The position numbers were made by a program, and so were the translations under genes. The notes beneath the pieces were generated by a model. The model was not told the DNA's origin. It did no database searches and saw only the letters and a list, made by a program, of their open reading frames with translations. This document shows positions 55,753-63,944 of a DNA stretch of 64,000 bases, piece by piece. Position 1 is the stretch's first letter, and the number at the start of each line of letters is the position of its first letter. Source of the stretch: Corynebacterium pelargi. GTDB taxonomy: Bacteria; Actinomycetota; Actinomycetes; Mycobacteriales; Mycobacteriaceae. The DNA lies in assembly GCF_014635485.1 (NCBI RefSeq), contig NZ_BMCX01000001.1, positions 62,001 to 126,000 of the forward strand. The letters are read 5' to 3'.

Positions 55753-56454
55753 GTGAGCAGTTTCTTTCGGCGAGTTCTCGACGCCACCCGTGATGGATTA
55801 AACACTTTTTCCGCGTGGCCTCGCTGGCGCCAAGTTGCTGCCATCGTCGCGGTGATTTCTCTTTGCATCATCGTGGCCTTCGTCGACGCCCCAAGCCTTG
55901 GCACCTTGCAGCAATGGGCTACAGATACCGGCGCTTGGTTTCCCGCCCTCTTCTTCTGGCTCTACGTGCTGATCACCCAATTCCCCATCCCAAGAACGGT
56001 GATGACCCTTTCAGCGGGCGTGCTCTTTGGCCCAAAACTCGGCATCGCCCTAGCGCTGGGCGCCACCACCTGCTCGGCAGCAATCTCGCTGTTGCTGGTC
56101 CGTAGCCTTTTTGGCCCATTGGTCATCCCATTGCTCCAGCATCCGCGAATCGACACGATCAACGCCAGGCTCGAACAACGAGGATGGCTCGCCGTGACTT
56201 CCCTGCGCATGATTGCCGCAGTTCCCTTTTCCTTCCTGAATTACGCAGCCGCCTTTAGTGCCGTCGGCGTGATCGCTTTTAGCATCGCTACCTTCATCGG
56301 CTCCTTCCCCGGAACCGTGCTCACCGTGATTCTCGGCGACTCCCTCGTGGGCAGCGCCAATCCCATGGCACTGTTTGCCGTGCTTTTGCTCGCAATGTTG
56401 GGAATCCTCGGAATTTTGCTCGACACACGCTTGCCAGTCAAGGCTGAACAATAG
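55753..56454 (+). CDS. TVP38/TMEM64 (DedA-related) family membrane protein
   Basis: 233 aa with about five to six membrane helices. FFWLYVLITQFPIPRTVMTLSAGVLFGPKLGIALALGATTCSAAISLLLVR is the VTT-domain core, and RMIAAVPFSFLNYAAAFSAVGVIAFSIATFIGSFPGTV follows. Related proteins are thought to move lipids across membranes; no direct function is known here. The start is GTG at 55753 with AAGGTGAATT upstream. An inverted repeat precedes it. Confidence 0.88.
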   Translation: MSSFFRRVLDATRDGLNTFSAWPRWRQVAAIVAVISLCIIVAFVDAPSLGTLQQWATDTGAWFPALFFWLYVLITQFPIPRTVMTLSAGVLFGPKLGIALALGATTCSAAISLLLVRSLFGPLVIPLLQHPRIDTINARLEQRGWLAVTSLRMIAAVPFSFLNYAAAFSAVGVIAFSIATFIGSFPGTVLTVILGDSLVGSANPMALFAVLLLAMLGILGILLDTRLPVKAEQ

Positions 56455-56474
56455 ACTTTTGTTAGTCTTAGGGC

Positions 56475-57020
56475 ATGAATGAGCTCGGCATCTACGCCCG
56501 TTATCGAGGACGCGAGCGTCGTCGCGCTGAGTTGGTGCGTCGTTCAGCTCAGGCGCTTTCCACACTCGAAGGCGCAGGCACCTTCCAGGTGCACCAGGTA
56601 GAAGACATCTCCGCCTCACCTCATACCGCCTCAGGGCTTGTCGACGCCACCATGGCGCTGCTTGCCGCCGGCGATTGGGCAATCGGCGCCGCCAGTGGTG
56701 TCGAGGCCGAACATGCAGCGCGTATGGCTCTCGGACCACGCCCGCGCGCCGGCCATGTCTATATCGCAGCCGGGGATTATTCCTCCGATATCCAAGCAAC
56801 CTTTGCACTGCTGCAGTTTTTGCTATCAAAAAGAACCAGTGAAGGCCGCGAGGCAACATCACTGGTTCGTTCAGGACTCACGCAAATTGAAGCCGCCGCT
56901 TCCCTTGGCATCTCCAAGCAGGCGATGAGCCAACGCCTCCAAGCTGCGGGCTGGCAGGCCGAGCAAGCCGGGTATGGGCTTGCCGTAAGCCTTTGGCAGC
57001 GCGCGCTGGAACAGCACTAG
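56475..57020 (+). CDS. HTH-containing protein of unknown family, 181 aa
   Basis: The N-terminal part (ELGIYARYRGRERRRAELVRR) is strongly basic. The middle (TMALLAAGDWAIGAASGVEAEHAARMALGPRPRAGHVYIAAG) looks like a small alpha/beta ligand domain. A C-terminal helix-turn-helix lies at about residues 134-160 (LTQIEAAASLGISKQAMSQRL). It may be a transcription regulator; a resemblance to SatD-like proteins is possible but not secure. TAGTCT (56463-56468) ends 6 nt before the ATG. Confidence 0.75.
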   Translation: MNELGIYARYRGRERRRAELVRRSAQALSTLEGAGTFQVHQVEDISASPHTASGLVDATMALLAAGDWAIGAASGVEAEHAARMALGPRPRAGHVYIAAGDYSSDIQATFALLQFLLSKRTSEGREATSLVRSGLTQIEAAASLGISKQAMSQRLQAAGWQAEQAGYGLAVSLWQRALEQH

Positions 57021-58235
57021 TTATTTGTCTGTTTCTAACTCAGCACTTGGCTGCGCGGAAGTACTTGGCGGTGCTTCGAGGTTACGTGGAGCCTCTGCGT
57101 TGGTCATCTCGACTGCTTTGGGACGTTCCTGAAGCGGCTCTTCGTCGACAGGCTTATTTGCCACCGCGTTAGCAGCAGCAACGGCCGCTGCGATCTCCGG
57201 GTTGGATTGGGTATTAAACCAATCTTCGTGATCGTCATCAGCGGCAATATCCTCGCTGCGCTTATCTACTTCAGCCGGCTCATAGCGGAACACTCCGGCA
57301 TCATCGCGCTGGGCAAATTTCTTGGCAAAGTCTTCAAGCGCATCGCCAAACTGCGAAGGAATCATCCACATTGTGGAAGCCTCTCCCTGGGCAAGCTCCG
57401 GAAGCTTTTCTAGGTACTGATACGCCAGCACCTCCGGCGTTACCTGCGCAGACTTGATCGCAGCATTGACCTTTTGGATTGCCTTGGCCTCACCTTGGGC
57501 CTCCAAGTAACGCGCAGCGCGCTCACCTTCAGCGCGCAAAATGGTGGCTTCGCGTTCAGCTTCAGCCGCCAAAATCGCGGCGTGCTTCTCACCTTCGGCG
57601 GCGAGGATCTTTGCTTGCTTTTCACCCTCGGCGGTACGAATGTCGGATTCCCTGCGGCCTTCGGCAGTCAGAATCATCGCACGCTTTTCGCGATCAGCCT
57701 TCATCTGCATCTCCATCGACTGCTGGATCGATGGTGGCGGATCAATGGCCTTGAGCTCGACTCGGCTAATTCTCAAGCCCCACTTGGTGGTGGCAGCATC
57801 GAGCTCGCCTCTTAAGCGCCGGTTAATAACCTCACGGGAGGTCAGTGTTTCTTCCAGGGTCATGCCACCGACAACATCACGCAGTGTGGCCACGGAGATC
57901 TGCTCTACACCGACGATGTAGTTATCAACGCCATAAATGGCGCGTGCAGGCTCATTGATTTGGAAGGTCACCACCGTATCAATAGCCACGGTGAGGTTGT
58001 CTTGGGTGATCACCGCCTGGGGAGGAAACGACACCACGCGTTCACGCGTATCGACCTTGGCACGGACACGGTCGATAAACGGCACCAGCAGGCTAATCCC
58101 ACCGGAAATGGTGCGCGTATAGCGGCCGAGCCTTTCTACAATCGCTGCCTCACCCTGCGGGATCACCACGATGGTCTTGACCAAAATCAGCACCACCAGG
58201 GCAATGAGAACGGCTATAAAGATGAAACCTTCCAT
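57021..58235 (-). CDS. SPFH/Band-7 (stomatin-like) protein
   Basis: 404 aa. One N-terminal membrane helix (FIFIAVLIALVVLILVKTIVVIP) precedes the Band-7 domain (QGEAAIVERLGRYTRTISGGISLLVPFIDRV, DRVVSFPPQAVITQDNLTVAI). A long Ala/Glu coiled coil follows, with repeats of AEGEKxAxILAAE and AEAEREATILRAEGE at about residues 190-250. The acidic low-complexity tail is specific to this lineage. Such proteins form membrane scaffolds. It pairs with the nfeD-like gene 3 bp upstream. Confidence 0.93.
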   Translation of the reverse strand: MEGFIFIAVLIALVVLILVKTIVVIPQGEAAIVERLGRYTRTISGGISLLVPFIDRVRAKVDTRERVVSFPPQAVITQDNLTVAIDTVVTFQINEPARAIYGVDNYIVGVEQISVATLRDVVGGMTLEETLTSREVINRRLRGELDAATTKWGLRISRVELKAIDPPPSIQQSMEMQMKADREKRAMILTAEGRRESDIRTAEGEKQAKILAAEGEKHAAILAAEAEREATILRAEGERAARYLEAQGEAKAIQKVNAAIKSAQVTPEVLAYQYLEKLPELAQGEASTMWMIPSQFGDALEDFAKKFAQRDDAGVFRYEPAEVDKRSEDIAADDDHEDWFNTQSNPEIAAAVAAANAVANKPVDEEPLQERPKAVEMTNAEAPRNLEAPPSTSAQPSAELETDK

Positions 58236-58238
58236 TGA

Positions 58239-58685
58239 CTAAATCCCTTTCCACACCACAGCCGTGGTGCCCTCAATATCAACAACATTAACTACTTCCC
58301 CAACAGCGAAGTGTTCGTCCTCGTGTAACGTGCGCGCCGACCAAATGCCGCCATCAAAGCGGATCTGACCGCCGGTGGCGTTTACCGGCTCAAGCACTTC
58401 GGCTGCTTGCCCGAGGGCTGCTCGCGGGGAGGTATCGAGTGCAGGCGCTTGTTGCAGTCTGCGGCGAGCCACAGGCTTGACCACCGCTAGCAGTGCGATG
58501 GAAACAATGGCAAAGACGATGACTTCGAGGTACATCGGTGCATCAAAAAGCCCCACACCGCTGGCAGCTAAGGCACCGCCTGCGAGCATGAGAAAGGTGA
58601 GCTCGCCGGCAAACATCTCTAGGCCGGCGAGCACTAATGCAATGACAAACCAAATAAGTGCTCCCACACGTGCCAGGATACGCAC
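58239..58685 (-). CDS. NfeD-like membrane protein
   Basis: 148 aa. Three to four membrane segments (residues 5-80) are followed by an OB-fold domain with ALGQAAEVLEPVNATGGQIRFDGGIWSARTL and EGTTAVVWKGI, typical of short NfeD proteins. NfeD and stomatin genes are commonly adjacent, as here, and are thought to act together on membrane quality. Confidence 0.9.
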   Translation of the reverse strand: MRILARVGALIWFVIALVLAGLEMFAGELTFLMLAGGALAASGVGLFDAPMYLEVIVFAIVSIALLAVVKPVARRRLQQAPALDTSPRAALGQAAEVLEPVNATGGQIRFDGGIWSARTLHEDEHFAVGEVVNVVDIEGTTAVVWKGI

Positions 58686-58724
58686 AGGGGTTTCACTGCG
58701 GTAGGGCTACCTAATTATTGCCCC

Positions 58725-59567
58725 TTAGAGCAGGTCTTCCTTGCTCAACTCCGGGTTGCACACAAAATCAACCAGTCGCTCTACCGCGCCAATCAGGGAG
58801 GCATCGACGTCCCGGAATGTCTCGACTGCGCGGTAGACCCGACGCCAGCCTTCCTTCGGGTCAGACCAGCCCACCCGGCGGCAGACCCCTTGCTTCCAGT
58901 CTTCGCCATAGGGCACCTCAGGCCACGCAGAAAGGCCGAGGCGTTGGGGTTTGACCGCCGCCCAGATATCAATGAAGGGGTGACCGGTCACCAGAACATT
59001 CGGGCCTACTTCCTCGGTCAAACGGCTTTCCTTGGAGCCTTCAATGAGGTGATCGGCAAGCACGCCCACCCTTCTTTGGGCAGTGGGCTGGAAATCATCG
59101 AGGCGCTGCTGGAGATTATCAAGGCCCTCGAGGTACTCCACTACCACGCCTTCCACGCGAAGGTCATGCCCCCAAATCTTTTCTACAATCGCTGCATCGT
59201 GTACGCCTTCAACCCAGATGCGCGAAGGCAAGGCCACTTTTGCCTCTACCTGTTCAACTCGGCGAGAGCCAGAATTAGATCGTTGCGACTGCGCCTTTGG
59301 CACGTAGCGGGTTAATGAGACACGCTGGCCGTCGATAAGAAAAGCCCCCGGGCGCATTTTAAATAGGCGCTCTTGGCCATAACGATCTTCAAGGCGAACG
59401 AAATCCCCGTCGTAGGTTCTTTCGAAGGCAATGACCGCTCCGACGAAGCCGTCGGCAAGCACTTCAACAACCAAATCTGGGGTAGCTGGAACTTCTGGGA
59501 ACGTGGGCGCCTGCTTGCGTCGATGCCCACCTAGGATGTCGCCACTGTATCGATCGTCAAAGCTCAT
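58725..59567 (-). CDS. DUF3097 family protein with TOPRIM-like motif
   Basis: 280 aa. The N-terminal FDDRYSGDILGGHRRKQAP and central SRIWVEGVHDAAIVEKIWGHDLR with GVLADHLIEGSKE match the actinobacterial DUF3097 family. WVEGVHDA (Glu120, Asp124) followed by an Asp at about 172 resembles the TOPRIM metal-binding pattern of primases and OLD-type nucleases. The function is not known. TAAAGT (59576-59581) ends 8 nt before the ATG. Confidence 0.85.
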   Translation of the reverse strand: MSFDDRYSGDILGGHRRKQAPTFPEVPATPDLVVEVLADGFVGAVIAFERTYDGDFVRLEDRYGQERLFKMRPGAFLIDGQRVSLTRYVPKAQSQRSNSGSRRVEQVEAKVALPSRIWVEGVHDAAIVEKIWGHDLRVEGVVVEYLEGLDNLQQRLDDFQPTAQRRVGVLADHLIEGSKESRLTEEVGPNVLVTGHPFIDIWAAVKPQRLGLSAWPEVPYGEDWKQGVCRRVGWSDPKEGWRRVYRAVETFRDVDASLIGAVERLVDFVCNPELSKEDLL

Positions 59568-59601
59568 AGCCGCCTACTTTATCGGCTAGGATGACTCGCC
59601 T

Positions 59602-60336
59602 ATGCACTCGCCACACTATGTCTACTCCCCTGCCCAAAATATCGCCTTGTGGGTGCAGCAGTGGGTCTGCGGCAGGCTGCCTTTAGATGAAACCATCGAT
59701 GCGCTCAACGAACTCGGAGGCCCGCATCGCCTAGGCGATGGCGGCGAAATTGCCTATGTGCTTCGCGAGTTTCGTGCGCACTGCACGCCATCTTCGCGCT
59801 ATCCCTGGCTGAGCTTGGTGCTCCCCGGTCCAGGCCAGGCACTGCTTGCGCAGCTCGATGCACCGGCGGCCTTGCTGCTTCGCCACGATCCAGCAAGCCC
59901 TGCCACCTTGGCTATTGCCAAGAACCATCACGGTGCAACACAGTGGAATTTCGCGCAAGCAGAGGTGCCGATGCATCTGCAGTCTTTTCTCATGCCCGGC
60001 GATGCAGATACCCAATTGCGCAGAGCTATTGATCAGGCAGCCGAGGCTATTGCCGCCCAAGGCATGGCATTAGATCGAGTGCAGCAACCGAGGCTGCGGG
60101 TAGGCACACTGAGGGATTTTTATGAGACCCCCGGCCTGCCACCGGAGGTGCCAGAACGTGCAGCCAAGCTCATTGCACGAGCCGATTATGCTTCGGCAAT
60201 TCTAGAGACGGTACTCAGCGGCTTCGGTGAGCACCGCTTTGACCCGCAACTGCTCAGCACTGCTAACGCCATCCGCGATGCCCGCATGGCGGCGGTGGCG
60301 TACTGCTCCATCGAGCTTGGTCGCGAGTACGCCTAG
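59602..60336 (+). CDS. Conserved hypothetical protein, 244 aa
   Basis: No signal peptide or membrane helix. HSPHYVYSPAQNIALWVQQWVCGRLPLDETIDALNELGG near the start and GTLRDFYETPGLPPEVPERAAKLIARADYASAILETV later are distinctive, but I cannot assign a family function. It diverges from DUF3097 with only 34 bp between start codons; TAGGAT (59587-59592) ends 9 nt before the ATG. It converges on hemH with a 10-bp gap. Confidence 0.75.
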   Translation: MHSPHYVYSPAQNIALWVQQWVCGRLPLDETIDALNELGGPHRLGDGGEIAYVLREFRAHCTPSSRYPWLSLVLPGPGQALLAQLDAPAALLLRHDPASPATLAIAKNHHGATQWNFAQAEVPMHLQSFLMPGDADTQLRRAIDQAAEAIAAQGMALDRVQQPRLRVGTLRDFYETPGLPPEVPERAAKLIARADYASAILETVLSGFGEHRFDPQLLSTANAIRDARMAAVAYCSIELGREYA

Positions 60337-60346
60337 GCACCTAGCC

Positions 60347-61456
60347 TCAGGCCGGACGCTTCCGGTTTTGGCAGCAGCCCACCTCGCAGGCAGCCCCATT
60401 GATGGTGCAGCCCTTTGAAGGCACAGTGCCCAAGTGCTTCGGCTTGACCACCTCAAGGGACTCAGCAATCAAGTCCACCACCATGGCGGCAAAGCTGTCG
60501 GTATGGCCGATGGTATCGGCTCGTACCACTTCTAGGCCGAGGGGAGTTACGGCGTCTTGGAGCTCATGGTCGAGGTCCCATACCACTTCCATGTGGTCTG
60601 AGATAAAGCCAATGGCTGATACGACCATCTTCTCAACACCCTGCTCGCGCAGTTGCGTGGCGTGATCGACAATGTCTGGCTCCAGCCAAGGGATACGCCC
60701 GTTGCCGGAAGCGGATTGCCATACGACGTCGTAGTCTTCGAAGCCGAGGCGTTCGGCAACTAGTCGGGCTGCCTCCTTGATTTGCTTTGAGTACAAGGAG
60801 CCGTCTGCTTGGGTGCCGGAATGTTCATTGGCCACCACTGGGATGGAATGTGCCGTAAAGACAAGCCTTACGCCTTGATCTTTGGCTTGCTCGGGCGTGA
60901 GCCCCCAGGTCTGGAAGGCCTTTTCCACCACCTCGACTTCTTCGTCAATGAAGGTGGGGTGATCAAAGAACTGGCGCAGTTTCAGAAACTCGATGGGCGC
61001 TACACCCTCGGACTGCAGGTGCTCACGCATCGCCTCAATATCTTCACCGTATTGCCTGCATCCTGAGTAACCACCCCAGGCAGAGGTGGCGAACACCGCG
61101 GCCTTTTTCACTCCGTCTCGAGCCATTTGCTCGGCGGCGTCGTTGGCAAAGGGCTTCCAATTCCGGTTGCCAAAATAGACCGGCAGGTCGATCTCACGGC
61201 GTTGAAGCTCGGCTTCGATATTGGCGATGATCTCACGGTTGAGGTCATTTAAAGGGCTCTTGCCATCGAAGTGGTAGTAGTGCTCTCCCACCTCATCCAG
61301 GCGCTCAGGAGGGATACCGCGGCCGCGGGTGACATTTTCAAGGAAGGGACGTACTTCATCTACGCCCTCCGGGCCGCCGAAGGAAAGCACCAGCAGTGCA
61401 TCGATATCCTCAAAAGAGCTAAATTGTGCCTGCGAAATCGCGTCCGGTTGCTGCAT
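60347..61456 (-). CDS. hemH: Ferrochelatase (coproporphyrin-type)
   Basis: 369 aa. [42 protein letters not shown] and FTAHSIPV carry the active-site region. A Cys in SGCRQY and a C-terminal cluster CEVGCCQ could bind the 2Fe-2S centre reported for actinobacterial ferrochelatases. It inserts iron into coproporphyrin III in the coproporphyrin-dependent haem route of actinobacteria. TACCCT (61464-61469) ends 7 nt before ATG 61456, with TTGGTG 16 bp further up, so a leaderless start is preferred to the TTG at 61462. Confidence 0.95.
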   Translation of the reverse strand: MQQPDAISQAQFSSFEDIDALLVLSFGGPEGVDEVRPFLENVTRGRGIPPERLDEVGEHYYHFDGKSPLNDLNREIIANIEAELQRREIDLPVYFGNRNWKPFANDAAEQMARDGVKKAAVFATSAWGGYSGCRQYGEDIEAMREHLQSEGVAPIEFLKLRQFFDHPTFIDEEVEVVEKAFQTWGLTPEQAKDQGVRLVFTAHSIPVVANEHSGTQADGSLYSKQIKEAARLVAERLGFEDYDVVWQSASGNGRIPWLEPDIVDHATQLREQGVEKMVVSAIGFISDHMEVVWDLDHELQDAVTPLGLEVVRADTIGHTDSFAAMVVDLIAESLEVVKPKHLGTVPSKGCTINGAACEVGCCQNRKRPA

Positions 61457-61522
61457 GTTCAATAGGGTAACACCGTCACTTCGAACACCAACATCGCTGG
61501 ATTATGCCGGTTCGCCGTGAGG

Positions 61523-61561
61523 GCGCCGTGACGCATGAGGCACCTGCGGCCTCATGGGCGC
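61523..61561. repeat. Hairpin upstream of hemH
   Basis: GCGCC/GGCGC and CATGAGGC/GCCTCATG pair around an ACCTGC loop with a small asymmetric bulge. It lies between the hemH promoter and the ripA terminator in the 61457-61685 gap. Its role is unknown; it could be a regulatory dyad. Confidence 0.5.
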
Positions 61562-61624
61562 AGTACCACATCGGGATCGACTCTCGGCGCCGCCTAGAAG
61601 ATAGCGCGGGTTAGAAAAGCACAA

Positions 61625-61658
61625 AGCGGGCAGCACGCATAGCGCGTCACTGCCCGCT
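61625..61658 (-). terminator. Terminator of ripA
   Basis: AGCGGGCAG pairs with CTGCCCGCT, with an inner ACGC/GCGT stem. On the minus strand TTTGTGCTTTTC follows. It begins about 28 bp after the ripA stop. Confidence 0.8.
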
Positions 61659-61685
61659 GAAAGATGCGAGATCAAAAACACTCGC

Positions 61686-63440
61686 TTAGATCATGCGAAC
61701 CACATATGGGCTCATGCCGGACCAACGCACCGGGGAGATCTGCACGGTGGAGCCGGATTGAGGTGCCTCGATCATTTGTCCGTCGCCGAGGTAAATGGCG
61801 ACGTGCTGCTCAGCATTCGGGCCGTAGAAGATGAGGTCGCCACGCTGCATATTGGCAGGTGCCACCTTGGTGCCACGTTGATACTGGTAGCCGGTGTAGT
61901 GCGGCAGGGCGATACCCACGCCGGCGAAGGCGTAGACCACCAGGCCGGAGCAGTCGAAGCCAACCTTGTTGTAGTCGCCGTAGGAGTCTGCAACACCACC
62001 ATCGCGGATACCGCGGGTAGGACCGTTAGCGTTGCCGCCACCCCATGCGTAGGGAACGCCGAGCTGCGACATGGCGCGGGAAATCACCGTTTCAATCTGC
62101 GAGCTTCGCGATCCATCGCTGACAGTCTCAGAGGCTTGCTCGGACACCGACTCGTTCGTCTCAACCTGGACGCTATCAACAGCTTCATTGCCGCTGGCCT
62201 GGGTGCCCTCAGGGTTTTGGATGGCATTGCCGCCACCATTGCCTTCAAGCGAGGTGTGATCGGGCTGGGATGCCTCGATGAGCGCGGCTGCTGCCTCAGT
62301 GGATTTATCCTCAGAAGCATCCTGTGCCTGCTTTGCCTCATCGGCCTTTTCTGCTTCTTGTTCAACCTTGGCCTTGGCGGCTTCGGCGGCCTTTTCAGCA
62401 GCTTCAAGACGTTTCTGAGCCTCGGCCTTCTTGGCTGCGGCAGCCTTCTTTTCGGCCTCTGCCTTTTCATCGGCGGCCTTTTTCGCCTCGGCTTCAGCCT
62501 GAGCCTTCTGCGCAGCCTCGGCTTCACGCTTGGCCTTTCGCGCGGCTTCTTCCTTGGCGCGCTGCTCTTCGAGGGCCTTCTGCTTGACTGCCTCGGCGGC
62601 CTTGGCGGCTTCCTCGGCCTTCTTCCGCTCTTCTTCGGCCTTGATGTAGTCCTGGTATTCCTTGCGGTCGGATTCCAAGGCGCTTACGGTGCCACGTGCT
62701 TTATCCAGCTCGCGTTGAGCACGATCGCGTTCTGCGACTAACTCCGCGCGCTTGCGAATATTCTCGTCGAGTTGCTTGGAGGTGTCTTCGATCCGAGACT
62801 CGGCCTCGTCCTTTTTCTCCTTGGCAATCTTCTCGCGATCTTCGGCGATATTGCGAGCCTCGCGAAGCCTCGATTCCTCATTGGCCTGCTCGGTGCGCAG
62901 TTTATCGAGCTTTTCGACGGTCTCCCGCTGCTTTTCAGCGTTGACGCGCTTAAAGGTTTGACGATCGAGCGCATCTTCGCTGGTTTCAGCTCCGGCGAGT
63001 TCGGAGACACCGCGGTTGTTGCCACCTTGACGGCGATACTCGGATCGAGAGATTTCGTCGAGAACCTTTTGGGCCTCTTCGATCTCCGACTGCGTCTGAT
63101 CGAGCTTGGCACGGGCGCGCTTCACGCCTTCGCGAGCTTGCTCAGCGGAGGTTTCGGCGTCGTGGTAATCCACCAGCGCCTTGTTTACCGATTCGCGCAG
63201 CCCGCCCATCTCCATTTCGAGCTGAGAGATCTCGGCATCGGATTCGCTGACGGAGCTGACCAGAGCGGAAACGCGTCCCTCTGCTTGACCTGCCTCAGTG
63301 GTGGCCTGTGCGATTTCCGTATCAGAGGGGTTCCTCGGCTCTGCGCCCGCGGGAAACGCGGTGCTCACTGCGAGCGAGGTCGAAAGCGTAAGTGCTGCCG
63401 CCAGGCGAACCGCGGGGTACTTCGACGCAAAACTTGACAC
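61686..63440 (-). CDS. ripA: Secreted NlpC/P60 peptidoglycan hydrolase, RipA/DIP1281-like
   Basis: 584 aa. A signal peptide (residues 1 to about 33, ending AFPAGA) precedes a long N-terminal coiled-coil domain, then a very Ala/Glu/Lys-rich helix (about 260-385) and a linker. The C-terminal NlpC/P60 domain has VGFDCSGLVVYAFAGVG (catalytic Cys near 495) and QHVAIYLGDGQMIEAP (catalytic His near 546). It cleaves peptide stems in peptidoglycan and is needed for daughter-cell separation in relatives. The start is GTG 63440 after AGGAGAA. A structured leader lies 23 nt upstream. Its neighbour hemH is the same as in C. glutamicum. Confidence 0.94.
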   Translation of the reverse strand: MSSFASKYPAVRLAAALTLSTSLAVSTAFPAGAEPRNPSDTEIAQATTEAGQAEGRVSALVSSVSESDAEISQLEMEMGGLRESVNKALVDYHDAETSAEQAREGVKRARAKLDQTQSEIEEAQKVLDEISRSEYRRQGGNNRGVSELAGAETSEDALDRQTFKRVNAEKQRETVEKLDKLRTEQANEESRLREARNIAEDREKIAKEKKDEAESRIEDTSKQLDENIRKRAELVAERDRAQRELDKARGTVSALESDRKEYQDYIKAEEERKKAEEAAKAAEAVKQKALEEQRAKEEAARKAKREAEAAQKAQAEAEAKKAADEKAEAEKKAAAAKKAEAQKRLEAAEKAAEAAKAKVEQEAEKADEAKQAQDASEDKSTEAAAALIEASQPDHTSLEGNGGGNAIQNPEGTQASGNEAVDSVQVETNESVSEQASETVSDGSRSSQIETVISRAMSQLGVPYAWGGGNANGPTRGIRDGGVADSYGDYNKVGFDCSGLVVYAFAGVGIALPHYTGYQYQRGTKVAPANMQRGDLIFYGPNAEQHVAIYLGDGQMIEAPQSGSTVQISPVRWSGMSPYVVRMI

Positions 63441-63463
63441 AAATTCTCCTGTTCACACGGCCC

Positions 63464-63525
63464 CCACGCCGAAACTTTCGCCTTGCCTAGGTTTGCGGCA
63501 GGCGTGCATGAAGCATTCGGCGTGG
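63464..63525 (-). promoter_or_regulatory. 62-nt nested stem-loop leader of ripA
   Basis: A perfect 10-bp outer stem (CCACGCCGAA 63464-63473 with TTCGGCGTGG 63516-63525) encloses an inner stem (GCCTTGCC 63480-63487 with GGCAGGC 63497-63503, one bulge) and a 9-nt loop. It ends 23 nt before the GTG of ripA, next to the ribosome site. The position fits a translational or attenuation control RNA, but it does not match a riboswitch class I know. Confidence 0.6.
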
Positions 63526-63893
63526 ATCCGAGCAGGTCGTACACGTTGCACAGCTCGTTAAGGCAACCGCGAACAGTCCTTGCATTCTTGAGATCTCACT
63601 GCGTGCTTCCCCACATGCGCGAAATCCGAAGTTGAAAGTCAAGGTTCTACAGTCGACTCACGAGCCGATAAGTGAACCATAAAACACATTGGCCACTTTG
63701 TCTGCATCTTCCCCCGTAGTTCTCCCGAGTAACATTGGTACTCAACTCCAACAGGAACTTCGCAATATGGTGCTCACCCGCAGAAACTGTTACCAAATCG
63801 TCATAAATGTATCATTGGTCACATTTTCGGGAAGTATCGGCGTGGCAACCCCGATTCGAGGTTCGTCGAAAAGCTAAAAAGGCAAAAGAAAAG
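63526..63893. promoter_or_regulatory. Long non-coding region upstream of ripA
   Basis: No gene with coding character is seen. The region is more AT-rich than its neighbours and presumably carries the ripA promoter. TGTATCATTGGTCACA (63808-63823) matches a GlxR-type site TGTGA-N6-TCACA in 8 of 10 positions, and GTAAC/GTTAC elements occur nearby (63730s and 63789-63793). These are weak matches. Confidence 0.3.
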
Positions 63894-63919
63894 CCCACAG
63901 CCTTGACTAAAACTGTGGG
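63894..63919 (-). terminator. Terminator of the gene at the right edge
   Basis: CCCACAG and CTGTGGG pair across a 12-nt loop; on the minus strand CTTTTCTTTTG follows. It lies 26 bp after the stop codon at 63945. Confidence 0.8.
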
Positions 63920-63944
63920 GATTGGAGGGAATCGTTGAAAAGAA

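Noticed and set aside
63464-63525. c-di-AMP (ydaO) riboswitch before ripA
   Set aside because: The conserved GGGGGACCC-like and GACAGCTAAC-like blocks are not found on the minus strand; only the stem structure is clear.
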